Origin: Candidatus Latescibacterota bacterium
GTDB taxonomy: Bacteria > JAAXHH01 > JABIQT01
NCBI GenBank assembly: GCA_018667995.1
Contig: JABIQT010000921.1
Location: 1 to 14,296 of the forward strand
Length of the DNA stretch: 14,296 nucleotides
Direction: 5' to 3'
The notes beneath the pieces were generated by a model. The model did no database searches. It had not been told where the DNA came from and worked only from the letters and a program-made list of their open reading frames with translations. Positions within the stretch are counted from its first letter, which is position 1. Every line of letters begins with the position of its first letter. Below are positions 6,495 through 14,296 of the stretch, one piece after another. The position numbers were made by a program, and so were the translations under genes.

Positions 6495-8591
6495 ATGTAC
6501 ATGGATCAGAACGAGGAAAAGACAGTGGCCGAACCGGAACTCACCCGGAGTCAGCGGATAGCCAGAGAATGGCGCGCGCGGCTTGCGGTTGCCGTTGTAG
6601 CACTGCTGATCTTCGAATCCATTACCGGTCTCTCCATCTATTTCCTCCCCTTCAGTGTGACAAATCAGTTTGCCGTCCTTCTCCACACCGCCGCTGGATT
6701 GCTGGTAATCGTACCCTATGCCTGGTATCAGATACGCCACGCGCTGTTGTCCAGACGCCTACCAATGACCGGCACAAAGTTTCTGGGTTACGCGGCACTC
6801 GCGGCCGTGTCGGTGTGTGTGATTTCAGGCATAGCCGTTACCTATGAATCCGCGTTTTCAGTTCGAATGAGTACTGCCTGGCAACTGGTGCATACGCTGA
6901 GTGGCTTCGTCAGCATAGCGGTGCTCGTACCTCATATCGGCCTCATTCTTCTCCGGTACAGATCTCATCACACAGCCGACCAACTTGTTAATGCGGCACA
7001 GCGGGCATTTGGCCGGGGAGTAGCCACTTGGTCCGTTGCTCTTCTAGGAGTAACGGCACTCGTCATATACGCCTATACACCCGTACAGCTTCGCAACGAA
7101 TTTCCTGAGGACTACAGCTGGAAGTACGGCAAGAATCCATTCGCGCCCAGCCTCGCCATGACCTCAACAGGTGGCGCCTTCGATCCGGAGTCCATGGCGA
7201 ATTCTGAGACTTGTGGCACAGCCGGTTGTCACGAGCAGATCGTAGAGGAATGGCTACCAAGCGCCCACCGCTACGCAGCCATGGACAAGGCCTTCCAGGC
7301 GATCCAGGCGACCATGGCAGAGAATAACGGCCCCGAGTCCACCCGGTACTGTGCTGGATGCCATGATCCGATCTCACTATTCTCCGGTAACAAGACCGTC
7401 TACACCGACGAGCTCACACAACCGCATGGATACCAGGAAGGCATCTCCTGCATCGCTTGTCATTCCATAGCCCGGACCGATGTGAAAGGGAATGCGAACT
7501 ACATCATGGTCCAACCGACCCGGTATGTCTACGAATTAGACAAAGGACCGACGGCCAAGTTCATCAGTGACTTTCTGATTCGAGCTTATCCCGAGAATCA
7601 CAAGAAGAGTTTTGCAAGAGATCTGTACAAAACTCCCGAATTCTGTGGCGCCTGCCACAAGCAGTTTATCGACAAAGAGATCAACAATGTGGGCTGGGTC
7701 CAGCTTCAGAATCAGTATGACAATTGGCGACAAAGCCGCTGGCATAACCCCGATGATCCGGAACGTTCCATCACCTGTCGTGAGTGCCACATGAGACTGA
7801 ACACCTCATTCGATCCGGCCGCCGGTGACCGGACCGACTTCAATCGTACCGCTTCTGATGGAAAACACCGGGACCATAGATTCATCGGTGCAAACCAGTT
7901 TATTCCCGAGCTGCACAATCTACCGGGCGCCGACAAGCAAGTGGCGATGACGGAGGAGTGGCTACGTGGCGATACAGTCATTCCCGAGATCGCCGACCGA
8001 TGGATGACGGGCCCTGCCATTCCCCTGGAGATCCTCGCACCACCGAATGCGGCTCCTGGTGAGGAGATCTCTCTGAAAGTAGTGCTCACAAATAACAAGG
8101 TCGGCCACGATTTCCCCACGGGGCCCCTTGATATCATCCAGGCCTGGGTTGACCTGAAGGTGACCGACAGCACGGGCAAGGAAGTCTACCGCTCTGGGGC
8201 CCTGAACGATCGAAACTTTATTAAAGAGGGTTCCTTCATCTTCAAAGCAGAAGGAATCGATCAATACGGCAACCTGATCGATAGACACAACCTCTGGGAG
8301 ATGGTGGGCGCACGCTTTCGCCGATCCCTGTTTCCCGGCTTTTCAGATGCCGCCGAGTTCAGCTTCTTCTGCCCCGCTACTATTCAATTACCGGGAGAGA
8401 TTCTGGAGACCGAACAGGACCACAAATTCCAGGTCTCCGAGGATCAGAGAGAAAACCTGCATGTGACGGCAAGGCTCCGGTATCGCAAGATTGATCAGTT
8501 TCTCATGAATGTCATGTTTGGCGAAGAGTCCGGTCTCACCACACGTATTACGGACATTTCCAGCGACTCTCTTACCATACAGATTCGCTAG
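6495..8591 (+). CDS. Membrane cytochrome: five-helix b-type-like domain fused to pentahaem cytochrome c domain
   Basis: This is a probable quinol-linked electron-transfer protein of the inner membrane with a large periplasmic part. Five hydrophobic helices (about 29-51, 58-80, 95-117, 129-153, 176-194) carry histidines in or at the ends of helix 2 (H64, H82) and helix 4 (H133, H147), a layout suggesting two b haems. The periplasmic part has five haem-c sites: an unusual CX4CH (C240, C245, H246) and four CXXCH (C286, C319, C384, C428), in a cytochrome c554-like arrangement. A C-terminal beta-rich domain contains GHDFPTG with H538. ATG codons at 6495 and 6501 are both possible; numbering uses 6495, while the GGA just before it fits the 6501 start slightly better in spacing. 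It is the first gene of the operon and follows the shared promoter element. Electron direction is not known. Confidence 0.85.
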   Translation: MYMDQNEEKTVAEPELTRSQRIAREWRARLAVAVVALLIFESITGLSIYFLPFSVTNQFAVLLHTAAGLLVIVPYAWYQIRHALLSRRLPMTGTKFLGYAALAAVSVCVISGIAVTYESAFSVRMSTAWQLVHTLSGFVSIAVLVPHIGLILLRYRSHHTADQLVNAAQRAFGRGVATWSVALLGVTALVIYAYTPVQLRNEFPEDYSWKYGKNPFAPSLAMTSTGGAFDPESMANSETCGTAGCHEQIVEEWLPSAHRYAAMDKAFQAIQATMAENNGPESTRYCAGCHDPISLFSGNKTVYTDELTQPHGYQEGISCIACHSIARTDVKGNANYIMVQPTRYVYELDKGPTAKFISDFLIRAYPENHKKSFARDLYKTPEFCGACHKQFIDKEINNVGWVQLQNQYDNWRQSRWHNPDDPERSITCRECHMRLNTSFDPAAGDRTDFNRTASDGKHRDHRFIGANQFIPELHNLPGADKQVAMTEEWLRGDTVIPEIADRWMTGPAIPLEILAPPNAAPGEEISLKVVLTNNKVGHDFPTGPLDIIQAWVDLKVTDSTGKEVYRSGALNDRNFIKEGSFIFKAEGIDQYGNLIDRHNLWEMVGARFRRSLFPGFSDAAEFSFFCPATIQLPGEILETEQDHKFQVSEDQRENLHVTARLRYRKIDQFLMNVMFGEESGLTTRITDISSDSLTIQIR

Positions 8592-8604
8592 AGAGAAGGA
8601 ACGG

Positions 8605-10404
8605 ATGAGTATCCGAAAACGAGTTTTGGGCATGTTCCTAACCTTAGCCTGCATAATATTGCCGGGCCCGGTCACTGCGCTGGTGTTGGACGGTAAAGTC
8701 ATTGACGGTAAAGATCCCGTTGAAGGCGCCCGCGTACGTATTCACGGCGATGCCATATTTGTGCTGACGGACGCACAGGGCGAGTTCCACCTGTCCACTC
8801 CCGTCGAGGCAGCAGGATCAATCGTGGTGACGGCAGGCAAGTTGGGATGGGTCACAGGCGGTGTTAAGATTACCAAAAACACCTCATACACGACCATCGT
8901 GATCACGCCGGTTCCCGATGAGGATGATCCGGATTACGATTTCATCACGCCGCACAAGTCACTGGTGGACCTGCGCGACGAACCGGATCAGCTGCGAAAA
9001 CTCCGAATGCGTTCCCACGCCACCTACCGGGAAAACTGCAATATCTGTCACTTCGAGCCGACCTGTTTCCTTTGCCATCGAGATATCTATGACCAGTGGA
9101 GCACTTCTTTCCACTCCCAGTCAGTAACCGATCCCTGGGTCCAGCAGTTGTACACAGGAATGGACGCTGAGGGCTCGCAGAACACGGGCCCCGGATACCG
9201 AATTGACAACCCGAACGATGTCGGCAACTGTGCAGACTGTCATGCCCCATCGGCAGCGATCAACGCACCCGGAAAGACGGATCTGCGCGTCGTCTACAAC
9301 CGTGGAGTTACCGTATACCCTACCTCCATAGGCTACAAATCGACGGAGCGAACAGAGATTGAGAAGAAGGCCGGCAGCGTGAACGCATCAGGGGTACACT
9401 GCGATTTCTGCCACAAGATCAAATCCGTTGAGGTAAACGATAGGCCTGGTGTGGACGGCGCCATCGCACTGACGCGTGCAAACATGAAGGACGTGCCTGG
9501 GACCATACAGGGCAAGCTGCCGACCATGTTCGTCTACGGTCCCTTCGACGATGTCGTGGATTTCTCACCTGTATCCATCCAGGCAGTAACTTCTCCCATG
9601 GTTGCGAGCTACAATCCCATCTACACCAGCAGTGACTACTGCTCCGCCTGTCATCAACATCGCTCGGACAACGGCCTACCGCTCATCAATACCTACGAGG
9701 AGTGGAAGAATAGCCCATATGCCGAGGCTAGCATCGAATGTCAGGCATGCCACATGCAGCCGGATCTTGAAATGGCGAGAGGTACTGTGGTAACGGGAGA
9801 CGCTGAGAAATACTGGGCGCCTATTGAGTCCAGAGATATGGAAACGGTGAAGCGACACGACTTTCTCGGCGGTCACAAAAACATGATGGCAGGAGCCGCT
9901 GCCCTCCGTATCGAAACCCGCCAGGATAACGGCCAGCTCCGGGTTCGTATCGGTGTAGAGAATGTCAATACAGGTCACCACATACCCACCGGAATCGCCA
10001 TTCGTAACATGCTGCTATTGGTGACCCCCGTACTAGCCAGTGGTGACACCTTGGAGTTTACCGGCCAGAACGTCGTACCGGAGTACGGAGGGATGGGGCC
10101 CGTTGAGTCAGGCAACTATGCCGGCTATCCCGGAAAAGGCTTTGCCATGGTCTTTGGAGATGACGAGGGCAACTCGGCAGTCATGGACTGGCAGGCCACA
10201 CGCATACTCGAAGACACGCGCATTGAAGCTAAGACCACTGATATATCCGAATACTTCTTCAAATTACCCGCGACGCCATCGCCCATCTCCATCCATACCC
10301 ACCTCATATACCGTCGCGCGTACAAACCCCTGGCAGACATCAAGAAATGGGAACTGGAAGACATTCCGGTATCGTCCGACGTGACCGTGATCACCATGAA
10401 ATAG
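8605..10404 (+). CDS. Exported hexahaem cytochrome c with N-terminal regulatory-like beta domain
   Basis: This is a periplasmic or surface electron carrier of 599 residues. A signal peptide is clear (RKR then a hydrophobic run, probable cleavage after VTA near residue 25). Residues 26-105 resemble a carboxypeptidase-regulatory-like/CnaB beta domain (VIDGKDPVEGARV, TDAQGEFHL), unusual on a cytochrome. Six CXXCH sites follow with first cysteines at 145, 154, 209, 266, 346 and 379. The C-terminal part has GHHIPTG (H458, H459), matching a motif in the preceding protein, so the two are related beyond the haem sites. The start at 8605 is set by AAGGA (8596-8600) and by the signal peptide; the frame extends upstream into the previous gene but that part is rejected. 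It follows the membrane cytochrome by 13 nt and probably takes electrons from or gives them to it. Confidence 0.87.
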   Translation: MSIRKRVLGMFLTLACIILPGPVTALVLDGKVIDGKDPVEGARVRIHGDAIFVLTDAQGEFHLSTPVEAAGSIVVTAGKLGWVTGGVKITKNTSYTTIVITPVPDEDDPDYDFITPHKSLVDLRDEPDQLRKLRMRSHATYRENCNICHFEPTCFLCHRDIYDQWSTSFHSQSVTDPWVQQLYTGMDAEGSQNTGPGYRIDNPNDVGNCADCHAPSAAINAPGKTDLRVVYNRGVTVYPTSIGYKSTERTEIEKKAGSVNASGVHCDFCHKIKSVEVNDRPGVDGAIALTRANMKDVPGTIQGKLPTMFVYGPFDDVVDFSPVSIQAVTSPMVASYNPIYTSSDYCSACHQHRSDNGLPLINTYEEWKNSPYAEASIECQACHMQPDLEMARGTVVTGDAEKYWAPIESRDMETVKRHDFLGGHKNMMAGAAALRIETRQDNGQLRVRIGVENVNTGHHIPTGIAIRNMLLLVTPVLASGDTLEFTGQNVVPEYGGMGPVESGNYAGYPGKGFAMVFGDDEGNSAVMDWQATRILEDTRIEAKTTDISEYFFKLPATPSPISIHTHLIYRRAYKPLADIKKWELEDIPVSSDVTVITMK

Positions 10405-10425
10405 CAGTTTCCACGAAAGACTAAG

Positions 10426-12276
10426 ATGGCAACGAGAAGACAGCGACAGCTCCATTGGACGATCGGATTGACCACAGCGGCAATCGTCGTTTCTGCAATT
10501 GCCATTTTCAATCGGTCCCTGAATCCCAGCGGGTCCGGCGATGAAATAACGCAACTCTCCGAAATCGCCAGGGCCCTCATGAGAGACCTTCCGGACGACC
10601 ATCCCAACGTGACGTTTACAGACGCTACCACCTCCGCGGGTGTATCATTTGTTCATTTCTACGGGGATCGGACTACCAGACTGCCTGAAGATATGGGGTC
10701 CGGCGCAGCATGGGGCGATTATGATAATGACGGCGACAGTGACCTGTATTTCGTGAACACATCGGGAGCGCTCGCGCTCACGCCGGCACAACGTCAGGAC
10801 TCCCCGGCACGCAATATGCTCTACCAAAACAACGGGGACGGCACATTCGATGACGTAACCGATAAGGCAGCGGTCGGTAGTCATGCTATGGGAATGGGAG
10901 CCACGTGGGGCGATCACGACAATGACGGTGATCTGGACCTGTATGTGACCAACTTCGGGCGGAATATCCTGTACGACAATAACGGCGACGGCACGTTCTC
11001 CGACTTCACATCGAGAGCTCGGGTCGATGGAAATAGCGATGGGTTCTGGTCGGGCGCGGTCTGGTGTGATTATGATCGTGACGGAGACCTTGATCTTTAT
11101 GTCTGCAACTATGTCGGCTATAGTGATCAACTCAGTGAACTGGGAACCGCATCCCCCCAATATGGAGCACTAGTGCCCTACACCCTTAATCCGTCCTCTT
11201 ATGATCCCCTTCCCAATGTGCTCTACCGCAACAACGGAAATGGCACCTTCACAGATGTGGCGAAGCAGGCCGGCGTTGACAACCCCGAGGGGAGAAGTCT
11301 CGGCGCAGTTTTCTGTGATCTCGACAACGATGGATGGCAGGATCTTTACGTGGCGAACGATGTTTCCGAGAGCAAGCTGTATTGGAACCGTGGAGACGGA
11401 ACTTTTGAGGACGCAAGCGCGATAACCTGGGCCGCAGACTATCGTGGAGCAATGGGAATAGCCGTCGGTGATTGGGAGAACGACGGTGATTTCGACATCT
11501 TCAAGACACATTGGATAGCCCAGGAAAATGCTTTCTACAACAACCTGACCGAAGACATGAACGATATGATCGACCGCGGCTCAAAGGGCGGCGTTCCGGA
11601 GTTTCTAAGGTTTACCGACCTGGCTGACCGATATGGCCTCGGAGAGATATCATTAGACATGGTTGGCTGGGGAACGGGGTTCATGGATTACGACAACGAT
11701 GGACGACTCGACGTGTTTATCGTCAATGGCAGCACCTTCGAAAACCGGGAAGACACCCGCAAACTGATACGCCAGCCCAACATGCTATTCTGGAACAGAG
11801 ATTCCGAAGAAGGTTTCTACAATGTTACATCAGTTAGCGGAGACGCGCTTCAGAAGGCCAACGTGGGCCGGGGTGCTGCTTTCAATGACTATGATATGGA
11901 CGGCGATGTAGATATCGCCATAGTATCCAACGGCGAGGCCGCGGTGCTGCTGCGAAACGAAAATCCCAACGCCCATCAGTCTATCACCGTGAGACTGCAC
12001 GGCACCATAAGCAATCGATTCGCCGTGGGCGCGCGAGTCACGGTCAGCGCGGACTCAACGCGGCAGGTTCAGGATGTCGGATCAGGCGTATCCTACCTCT
12101 CGTTCGGTGGCCACGATCTGGTCTTTGGCCTTGGGAGGTATAGTCAAGCCGATTCCGTAAGTGTGCGATGGCCCAACAGCGACGAGCAGATTATCACGAA
12201 CATCGCATCAAATAGTCTGGTCGAGATCACGGAACAGAACGGGTATACGCTATCGCAGAGGAGCCTCACCCAATGA
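10426..12276 (+). CDS. FG-GAP/VCBS repeat protein with C-terminal ASPIC/UnbV domain (CRTAC1-like)
   Basis: This is a beta-propeller protein, 616 residues, anchored by one N-terminal helix or uncleaved signal (RRQRQ then about 12-29) and facing the periplasm or outside. Seven calcium-binding DxDxDGxxD-type repeats begin at D98, D163, D215, D298, D349, D421 and D488, the usual count for a seven-bladed propeller. Residues about 518-604 form the ASPIC/UnbV domain (RFAVGARV, VGSGVSYLS, VRWP). Such proteins are frequent in Planctomycetota, Acidobacteriota and related groups and are usually uncharacterised. It lies 21 nt after the hexahaem cytochrome and overlaps the TPR gene by 4 nt, so it is part of the same electron-transfer operon, possibly as scaffold. 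It has no catalytic motif I can name. Confidence 0.9.
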   Translation: MATRRQRQLHWTIGLTTAAIVVSAIAIFNRSLNPSGSGDEITQLSEIARALMRDLPDDHPNVTFTDATTSAGVSFVHFYGDRTTRLPEDMGSGAAWGDYDNDGDSDLYFVNTSGALALTPAQRQDSPARNMLYQNNGDGTFDDVTDKAAVGSHAMGMGATWGDHDNDGDLDLYVTNFGRNILYDNNGDGTFSDFTSRARVDGNSDGFWSGAVWCDYDRDGDLDLYVCNYVGYSDQLSELGTASPQYGALVPYTLNPSSYDPLPNVLYRNNGNGTFTDVAKQAGVDNPEGRSLGAVFCDLDNDGWQDLYVANDVSESKLYWNRGDGTFEDASAITWAADYRGAMGIAVGDWENDGDFDIFKTHWIAQENAFYNNLTEDMNDMIDRGSKGGVPEFLRFTDLADRYGLGEISLDMVGWGTGFMDYDNDGRLDVFIVNGSTFENREDTRKLIRQPNMLFWNRDSEEGFYNVTSVSGDALQKANVGRGAAFNDYDMDGDVDIAIVSNGEAAVLLRNENPNAHQSITVRLHGTISNRFAVGARVTVSADSTRQVQDVGSGVSYLSFGGHDLVFGLGRYSQADSVSVRWPNSDEQIITNIASNSLVEITEQNGYTLSQRSLTQ

Positions 12277-13166
12277 GACGAAACCTGGGTGTTCCGACAT
12301 ACCTCGCGGGTGCCTTCATCATAGCCTTCCTGGGAATCACGCTGCTAAAGGGAGATACGGATCCAAAGGATACAGATGATGCCACAGCGTACTCGGATAC
12401 GCGAAAGGCTCAGATTGATGGATTCTGGCGTCTCTATTCAGCGGCGTCAGATCAACGTCGCAATGGGGACCTCGAAACAGCGGCGAAGACCTATGGTGAA
12501 GCCCTGACGATGAATGAGCGACATGAAGACACGCTCTATTACCTGGGCAATTCGCTCGCACAGCTTTCACGGCACGTCGAGGCGATCGACGTCTTTGAGA
12601 AACTGGTCTCGGTCAATTCTCTTAGTGCGAGAGCACACTTTCAAATGGGAACGATTCGGAGTAATACCGCCTCTGGGGATCTTTTCGATCTCGATGCGGC
12701 TGAGCAGGAGTTTCAGCGAGCATTGGAGATTAACCGGGAGGAAAGTGCTCCCGTTCAGCGGTTGGGTGAGATCGCACTTGCAAAGGGGCAGTCAGCAAAG
12801 GCGATGCGACTCCTTGGCGATACGATCCGAACCAACGAGAAGGCCGTTGGGGCCTATGTCCTACTGGGCTATCTGCGGTGGGAGCAAGGCGACAGAGACA
12901 AGGCTCGCCAACTGATGAACCAGGCCAGAGCACGTACCGGCATTGAGACAACGCCCACCGGCGTCGCAGGAGAAGGAGATACACTTCCTGGACAGCTTCC
13001 CAACATTCGGCGAATTGGATTGTTTACGCAACATGTTCAAGCTGCGATTGCCGACTCTGTTGATGCTTCACCCTCTGAAGTCGAGACACGGTATTCTGAA
13101 CTCCATCGTCATATCAAAGATGTGGGATCCCGATGGAGAGAATCGCAATCCAAGCGGTCAGGGTGA
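12273..13166 (+). CDS. Membrane-anchored TPR protein
   Basis: This 297-residue protein has an N-terminal helix (about 7-25) followed by at least four and probably five tetratricopeptide repeats between residues 50 and 220 (for example AAKTYGEALTMNE, HVEAIDVFEKLVSVN, AEQEFQRALEIN, KARQLMNQA). It is likely a protein-interaction scaffold on the outside of the inner membrane. Its ATG overlaps the stop codon of the ASPIC/UnbV gene (ATGA at 12273-12276), a sign of translational coupling and of joint function. The C-terminal 70 residues (after GIETTPTG) show no recognised domain. Its role in assembly of the cytochrome complex is inferred from context only. Confidence 0.88.
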   Translation: MRRNLGVPTYLAGAFIIAFLGITLLKGDTDPKDTDDATAYSDTRKAQIDGFWRLYSAASDQRRNGDLETAAKTYGEALTMNERHEDTLYYLGNSLAQLSRHVEAIDVFEKLVSVNSLSARAHFQMGTIRSNTASGDLFDLDAAEQEFQRALEINREESAPVQRLGEIALAKGQSAKAMRLLGDTIRTNEKAVGAYVLLGYLRWEQGDRDKARQLMNQARARTGIETTPTGVAGEGDTLPGQLPNIRRIGLFTQHVQAAIADSVDASPSEVETRYSELHRHIKDVGSRWRESQSKRSG

Positions 13167-13186
13167 GCAGTCTTCAAGGATTCTTT

Positions 13187-13210
13187 GTGGGCTTGGCTGC
13201 GCCATCCCAC
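13187..13210 (+). other. Stem-loop in gap before the Fe-S membrane protein gene
   Basis: GTGGG and CCCAC (13187-13191, 13206-13210) enclose a second nested pair, GGC and GCC (13195-13197, 13201-13203). No T-run follows, so it is not a standard terminator. It may attenuate read-through or protect the transcript end; it could also be chance. Confidence 0.35.
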
Positions 13211-13283
13211 GGAAATGTAAATCAAATAGAGTAGCAAGGCACGACAGCAACTGAGCCCATAGCGCTCGGAAGAAAAGGAAACG

Positions 13284-13290
13284 GGAGGAG
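13284..13290 (+). promoter_or_regulatory. Strong ribosome binding site that sets the start at 13294
   Basis: GGAGGAG lies immediately before AAA and the ATG at 13294, among the strongest ribosome binding sites in the window, while the upstream genes of the operon have weaker ones. It supports the start of the Met-rich protein and suggests high or independent translation. Confidence 0.7.
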
Positions 13291-13293
13291 AAA

Positions 13294-14296
13294 ATGGGAC
13301 ATGACGGAATGGGGATGGATCAGGATATGATGGATATGATGGGAGGAATGCCAGACGGACTGGTTTTTGCCACAGTCCTGGCACTCATCATAGTATCTGT
13401 AGTGTTGGCCGCCGGTCTCAATCTCAGGACGAATTCTTCGGGCCAAAATAGATACTGGACCTTCGATCTGCTCACCATACCCGCTGTGGGGCGGTTCTTC
13501 AAAAGCAGATTCTTTCAATTCTCACTTCAGTTACCCGTCGTATTGATCTTCCTCTTCACTATTCTCGTGGGGCTCTTCGGGAGTCAGCTAACGGCCAAGA
13601 ACGCCGCACCGCTTCTGACCTGGACTATCTGGTGGGCTGGGCTGATCCTCATCATTCTGCTCCTTGGTAAATTCTGGTGCATCGTCTGCCCCTGGAACGC
13701 ATTGGCGCAATGGATAGAGAGACTCACATTCTGGAAGACCTCCTCCGCCAAGCTGTCCCTGGGTCTGAAGTGGCCCACCAAGTGGCGCAACATCTACCTG
13801 GCCACAGGACTATTCATAGCCCTCACGTGGCTGGAACTGGGATACGGCATCACATTCAGTCCGCGGATGACGGCATACTTCGCTATTCTCATGATCGTCA
13901 TGGCAGTCGTGAGTATCCTGATCTTCGAGCGCCAGTCATTCTGCCGCTATGCCTGTCTCGTAGGTCGGGTCAGCGGAATGTACGCGTTGTTTTCGCCGCT
14001 GGAGTTGAGAAGCAGTGATCAGCAGGTGTGCAAAACCTGCGGCACAAACGACTGCGTAAACGGAAACGAGAAAGGTTACGGGTGTCCTACCTCTCAGTAT
14101 CTGGGTACCATGGATACCAATACCTACTGCATTCTCTGCTCCGAGTGCATTAAGACCTGCCCCCACGACAACGTGAGTGTAAACATACGACCATTCGGAG
14201 CCGACCTGAAAGACCACACCAAAGGGCAGGCTGACGAAGCGTATCTCGTCATCGTGATGCTCAGCATGACGGTGTTCCATGGACTCACCATGACCC
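13294..14296 (+). CDS. NapH/NosR/CcoG-like polyferredoxin membrane protein, Met-rich N terminus, 3' end beyond window
   Basis: This inner-membrane electron-transfer protein probably passes electrons across the membrane through Fe-S clusters. The frame stays open to the end, giving 334 residues so far. Hydrophobic helices are visible at about 22-42, 78-98, 110-126, 168-186, 193-211 and starting at 316. Between them are the two cysteine loops of this family, CIVCP (C129, C132) and CRYAC (C217, C221). Then come two cytoplasmic-type clusters: an irregular one (C246, C249, C254, C264) and a canonical CX2CX2CX3CP (C279, C282, C285, C289). The first 22 residues contain eight methionines plus His and Asp, resembling copper-binding Met-rich segments. 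It is 127 nt after the TPR gene and on the same strand. NapH, NosR, CcoG and PceC-type proteins are all possible relatives; the partner enzyme is not visible. Confidence 0.85.
   Translation, partial: MGHDGMGMDQDMMDMMGGMPDGLVFATVLALIIVSVVLAAGLNLRTNSSGQNRYWTFDLLTIPAVGRFFKSRFFQFSLQLPVVLIFLFTILVGLFGSQLTAKNAAPLLTWTIWWAGLILIILLLGKFWCIVCPWNALAQWIERLTFWKTSSAKLSLGLKWPTKWRNIYLATGLFIALTWLELGYGITFSPRMTAYFAILMIVMAVVSILIFERQSFCRYACLVGRVSGMYALFSPLELRSSDQQVCKTCGTNDCVNGNEKGYGCPTSQYLGTMDTNTYCILCSECIKTCPHDNVSVNIRPFGADLKDHTKGQADEAYLVIVMLSMTVFHGLTMT

Noticed and set aside
6495-10404. The cytochromes as NrfA, hydroxylamine oxidoreductase or octahaem nitrite reductase
   Set aside because: Haem number (five and six), absence of a CXXCK site and of the expected catalytic motifs do not match; the c554-like arrangement suits electron transfer only.
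10700-11950. The repeated GAC/GAT-rich units in the propeller gene as a DNA repeat or mobile element
   Set aside because: They are spaced irregularly and diverge in DNA sequence; they encode calcium-binding protein repeats and are not DNA-level repeats.

Overview
The window looks like a piece of an uncultured Gram-negative bacterium with mixed anaerobic or facultative energy metabolism. The evidence is periplasmic multihaem c-type cytochromes, an ASPIC/UnbV FG-GAP protein, a TPR protein, a NapH/CcoG-like iron-sulfur membrane protein and folate/corrinoid-type C1 enzymes. By eye the base composition is moderate (about 50% G+C) in genes and AT-rich in the intergenic promoters. The gene mix resembles genomes of Latescibacterota, Planctomycetota, Acidobacteriota and related lineages, but nothing in the sequence fixes the phylum. 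No RNA genes, insertion sequences, CRISPR arrays or phage genes were seen.

Left block (1-5859), C1 metabolism. On the minus strand lie a methylenetetrahydrofolate reductase carrying a cysteine-rich MetV-type C-terminal domain and, 4 nt behind it, a pterin-dependent methyltransferase cut by the window edge. Divergently, on the plus strand, are three non-identical uroporphyrinogen-decarboxylase-superfamily proteins. All three lack the HemE substrate motif, so they are probably corrinoid or zinc methyltransferases rather than haem enzymes. Together the five genes look like a route carrying methyl groups between an unknown methyl donor, a corrinoid carrier (not present in the window) and tetrahydrofolate. 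The 482-bp divergent intergenic region carries three copies of a TTGACA-N3-TGTCAA-like palindrome spaced exactly 41 bp apart, ending just before the first UroD-like gene, and a 9-bp inverted repeat in front of the reductase gene.

Middle (5860-6494), regulation. A 140-residue Rrf2-family regulator with three cluster-type cysteines sits between the two blocks. Its own promoter and the promoter of the next gene share a 13-bp identical string followed by a nearly identical -10 region, which suggests that one regulator, perhaps this one, controls both.

Right block (6495-14296), electron transfer. A closely packed set encodes: a membrane protein fusing five transmembrane helices (with paired histidines suggesting b haems) to a pentahaem c domain; an exported hexahaem cytochrome with an N-terminal carboxypeptidase-regulatory-like domain; a membrane-anchored seven-repeat FG-GAP/ASPIC-UnbV protein; and a TPR protein overlapping it by 4 nt. 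After 127 nt follows a NapH/CcoG-like polyferredoxin membrane protein with a methionine-rich N terminus, cut by the right edge. The block reads as a quinol- or Fe-S-linked electron conduit to the periplasm or cell surface. Its terminal donor or acceptor is not identifiable here and may lie beyond position 14296.
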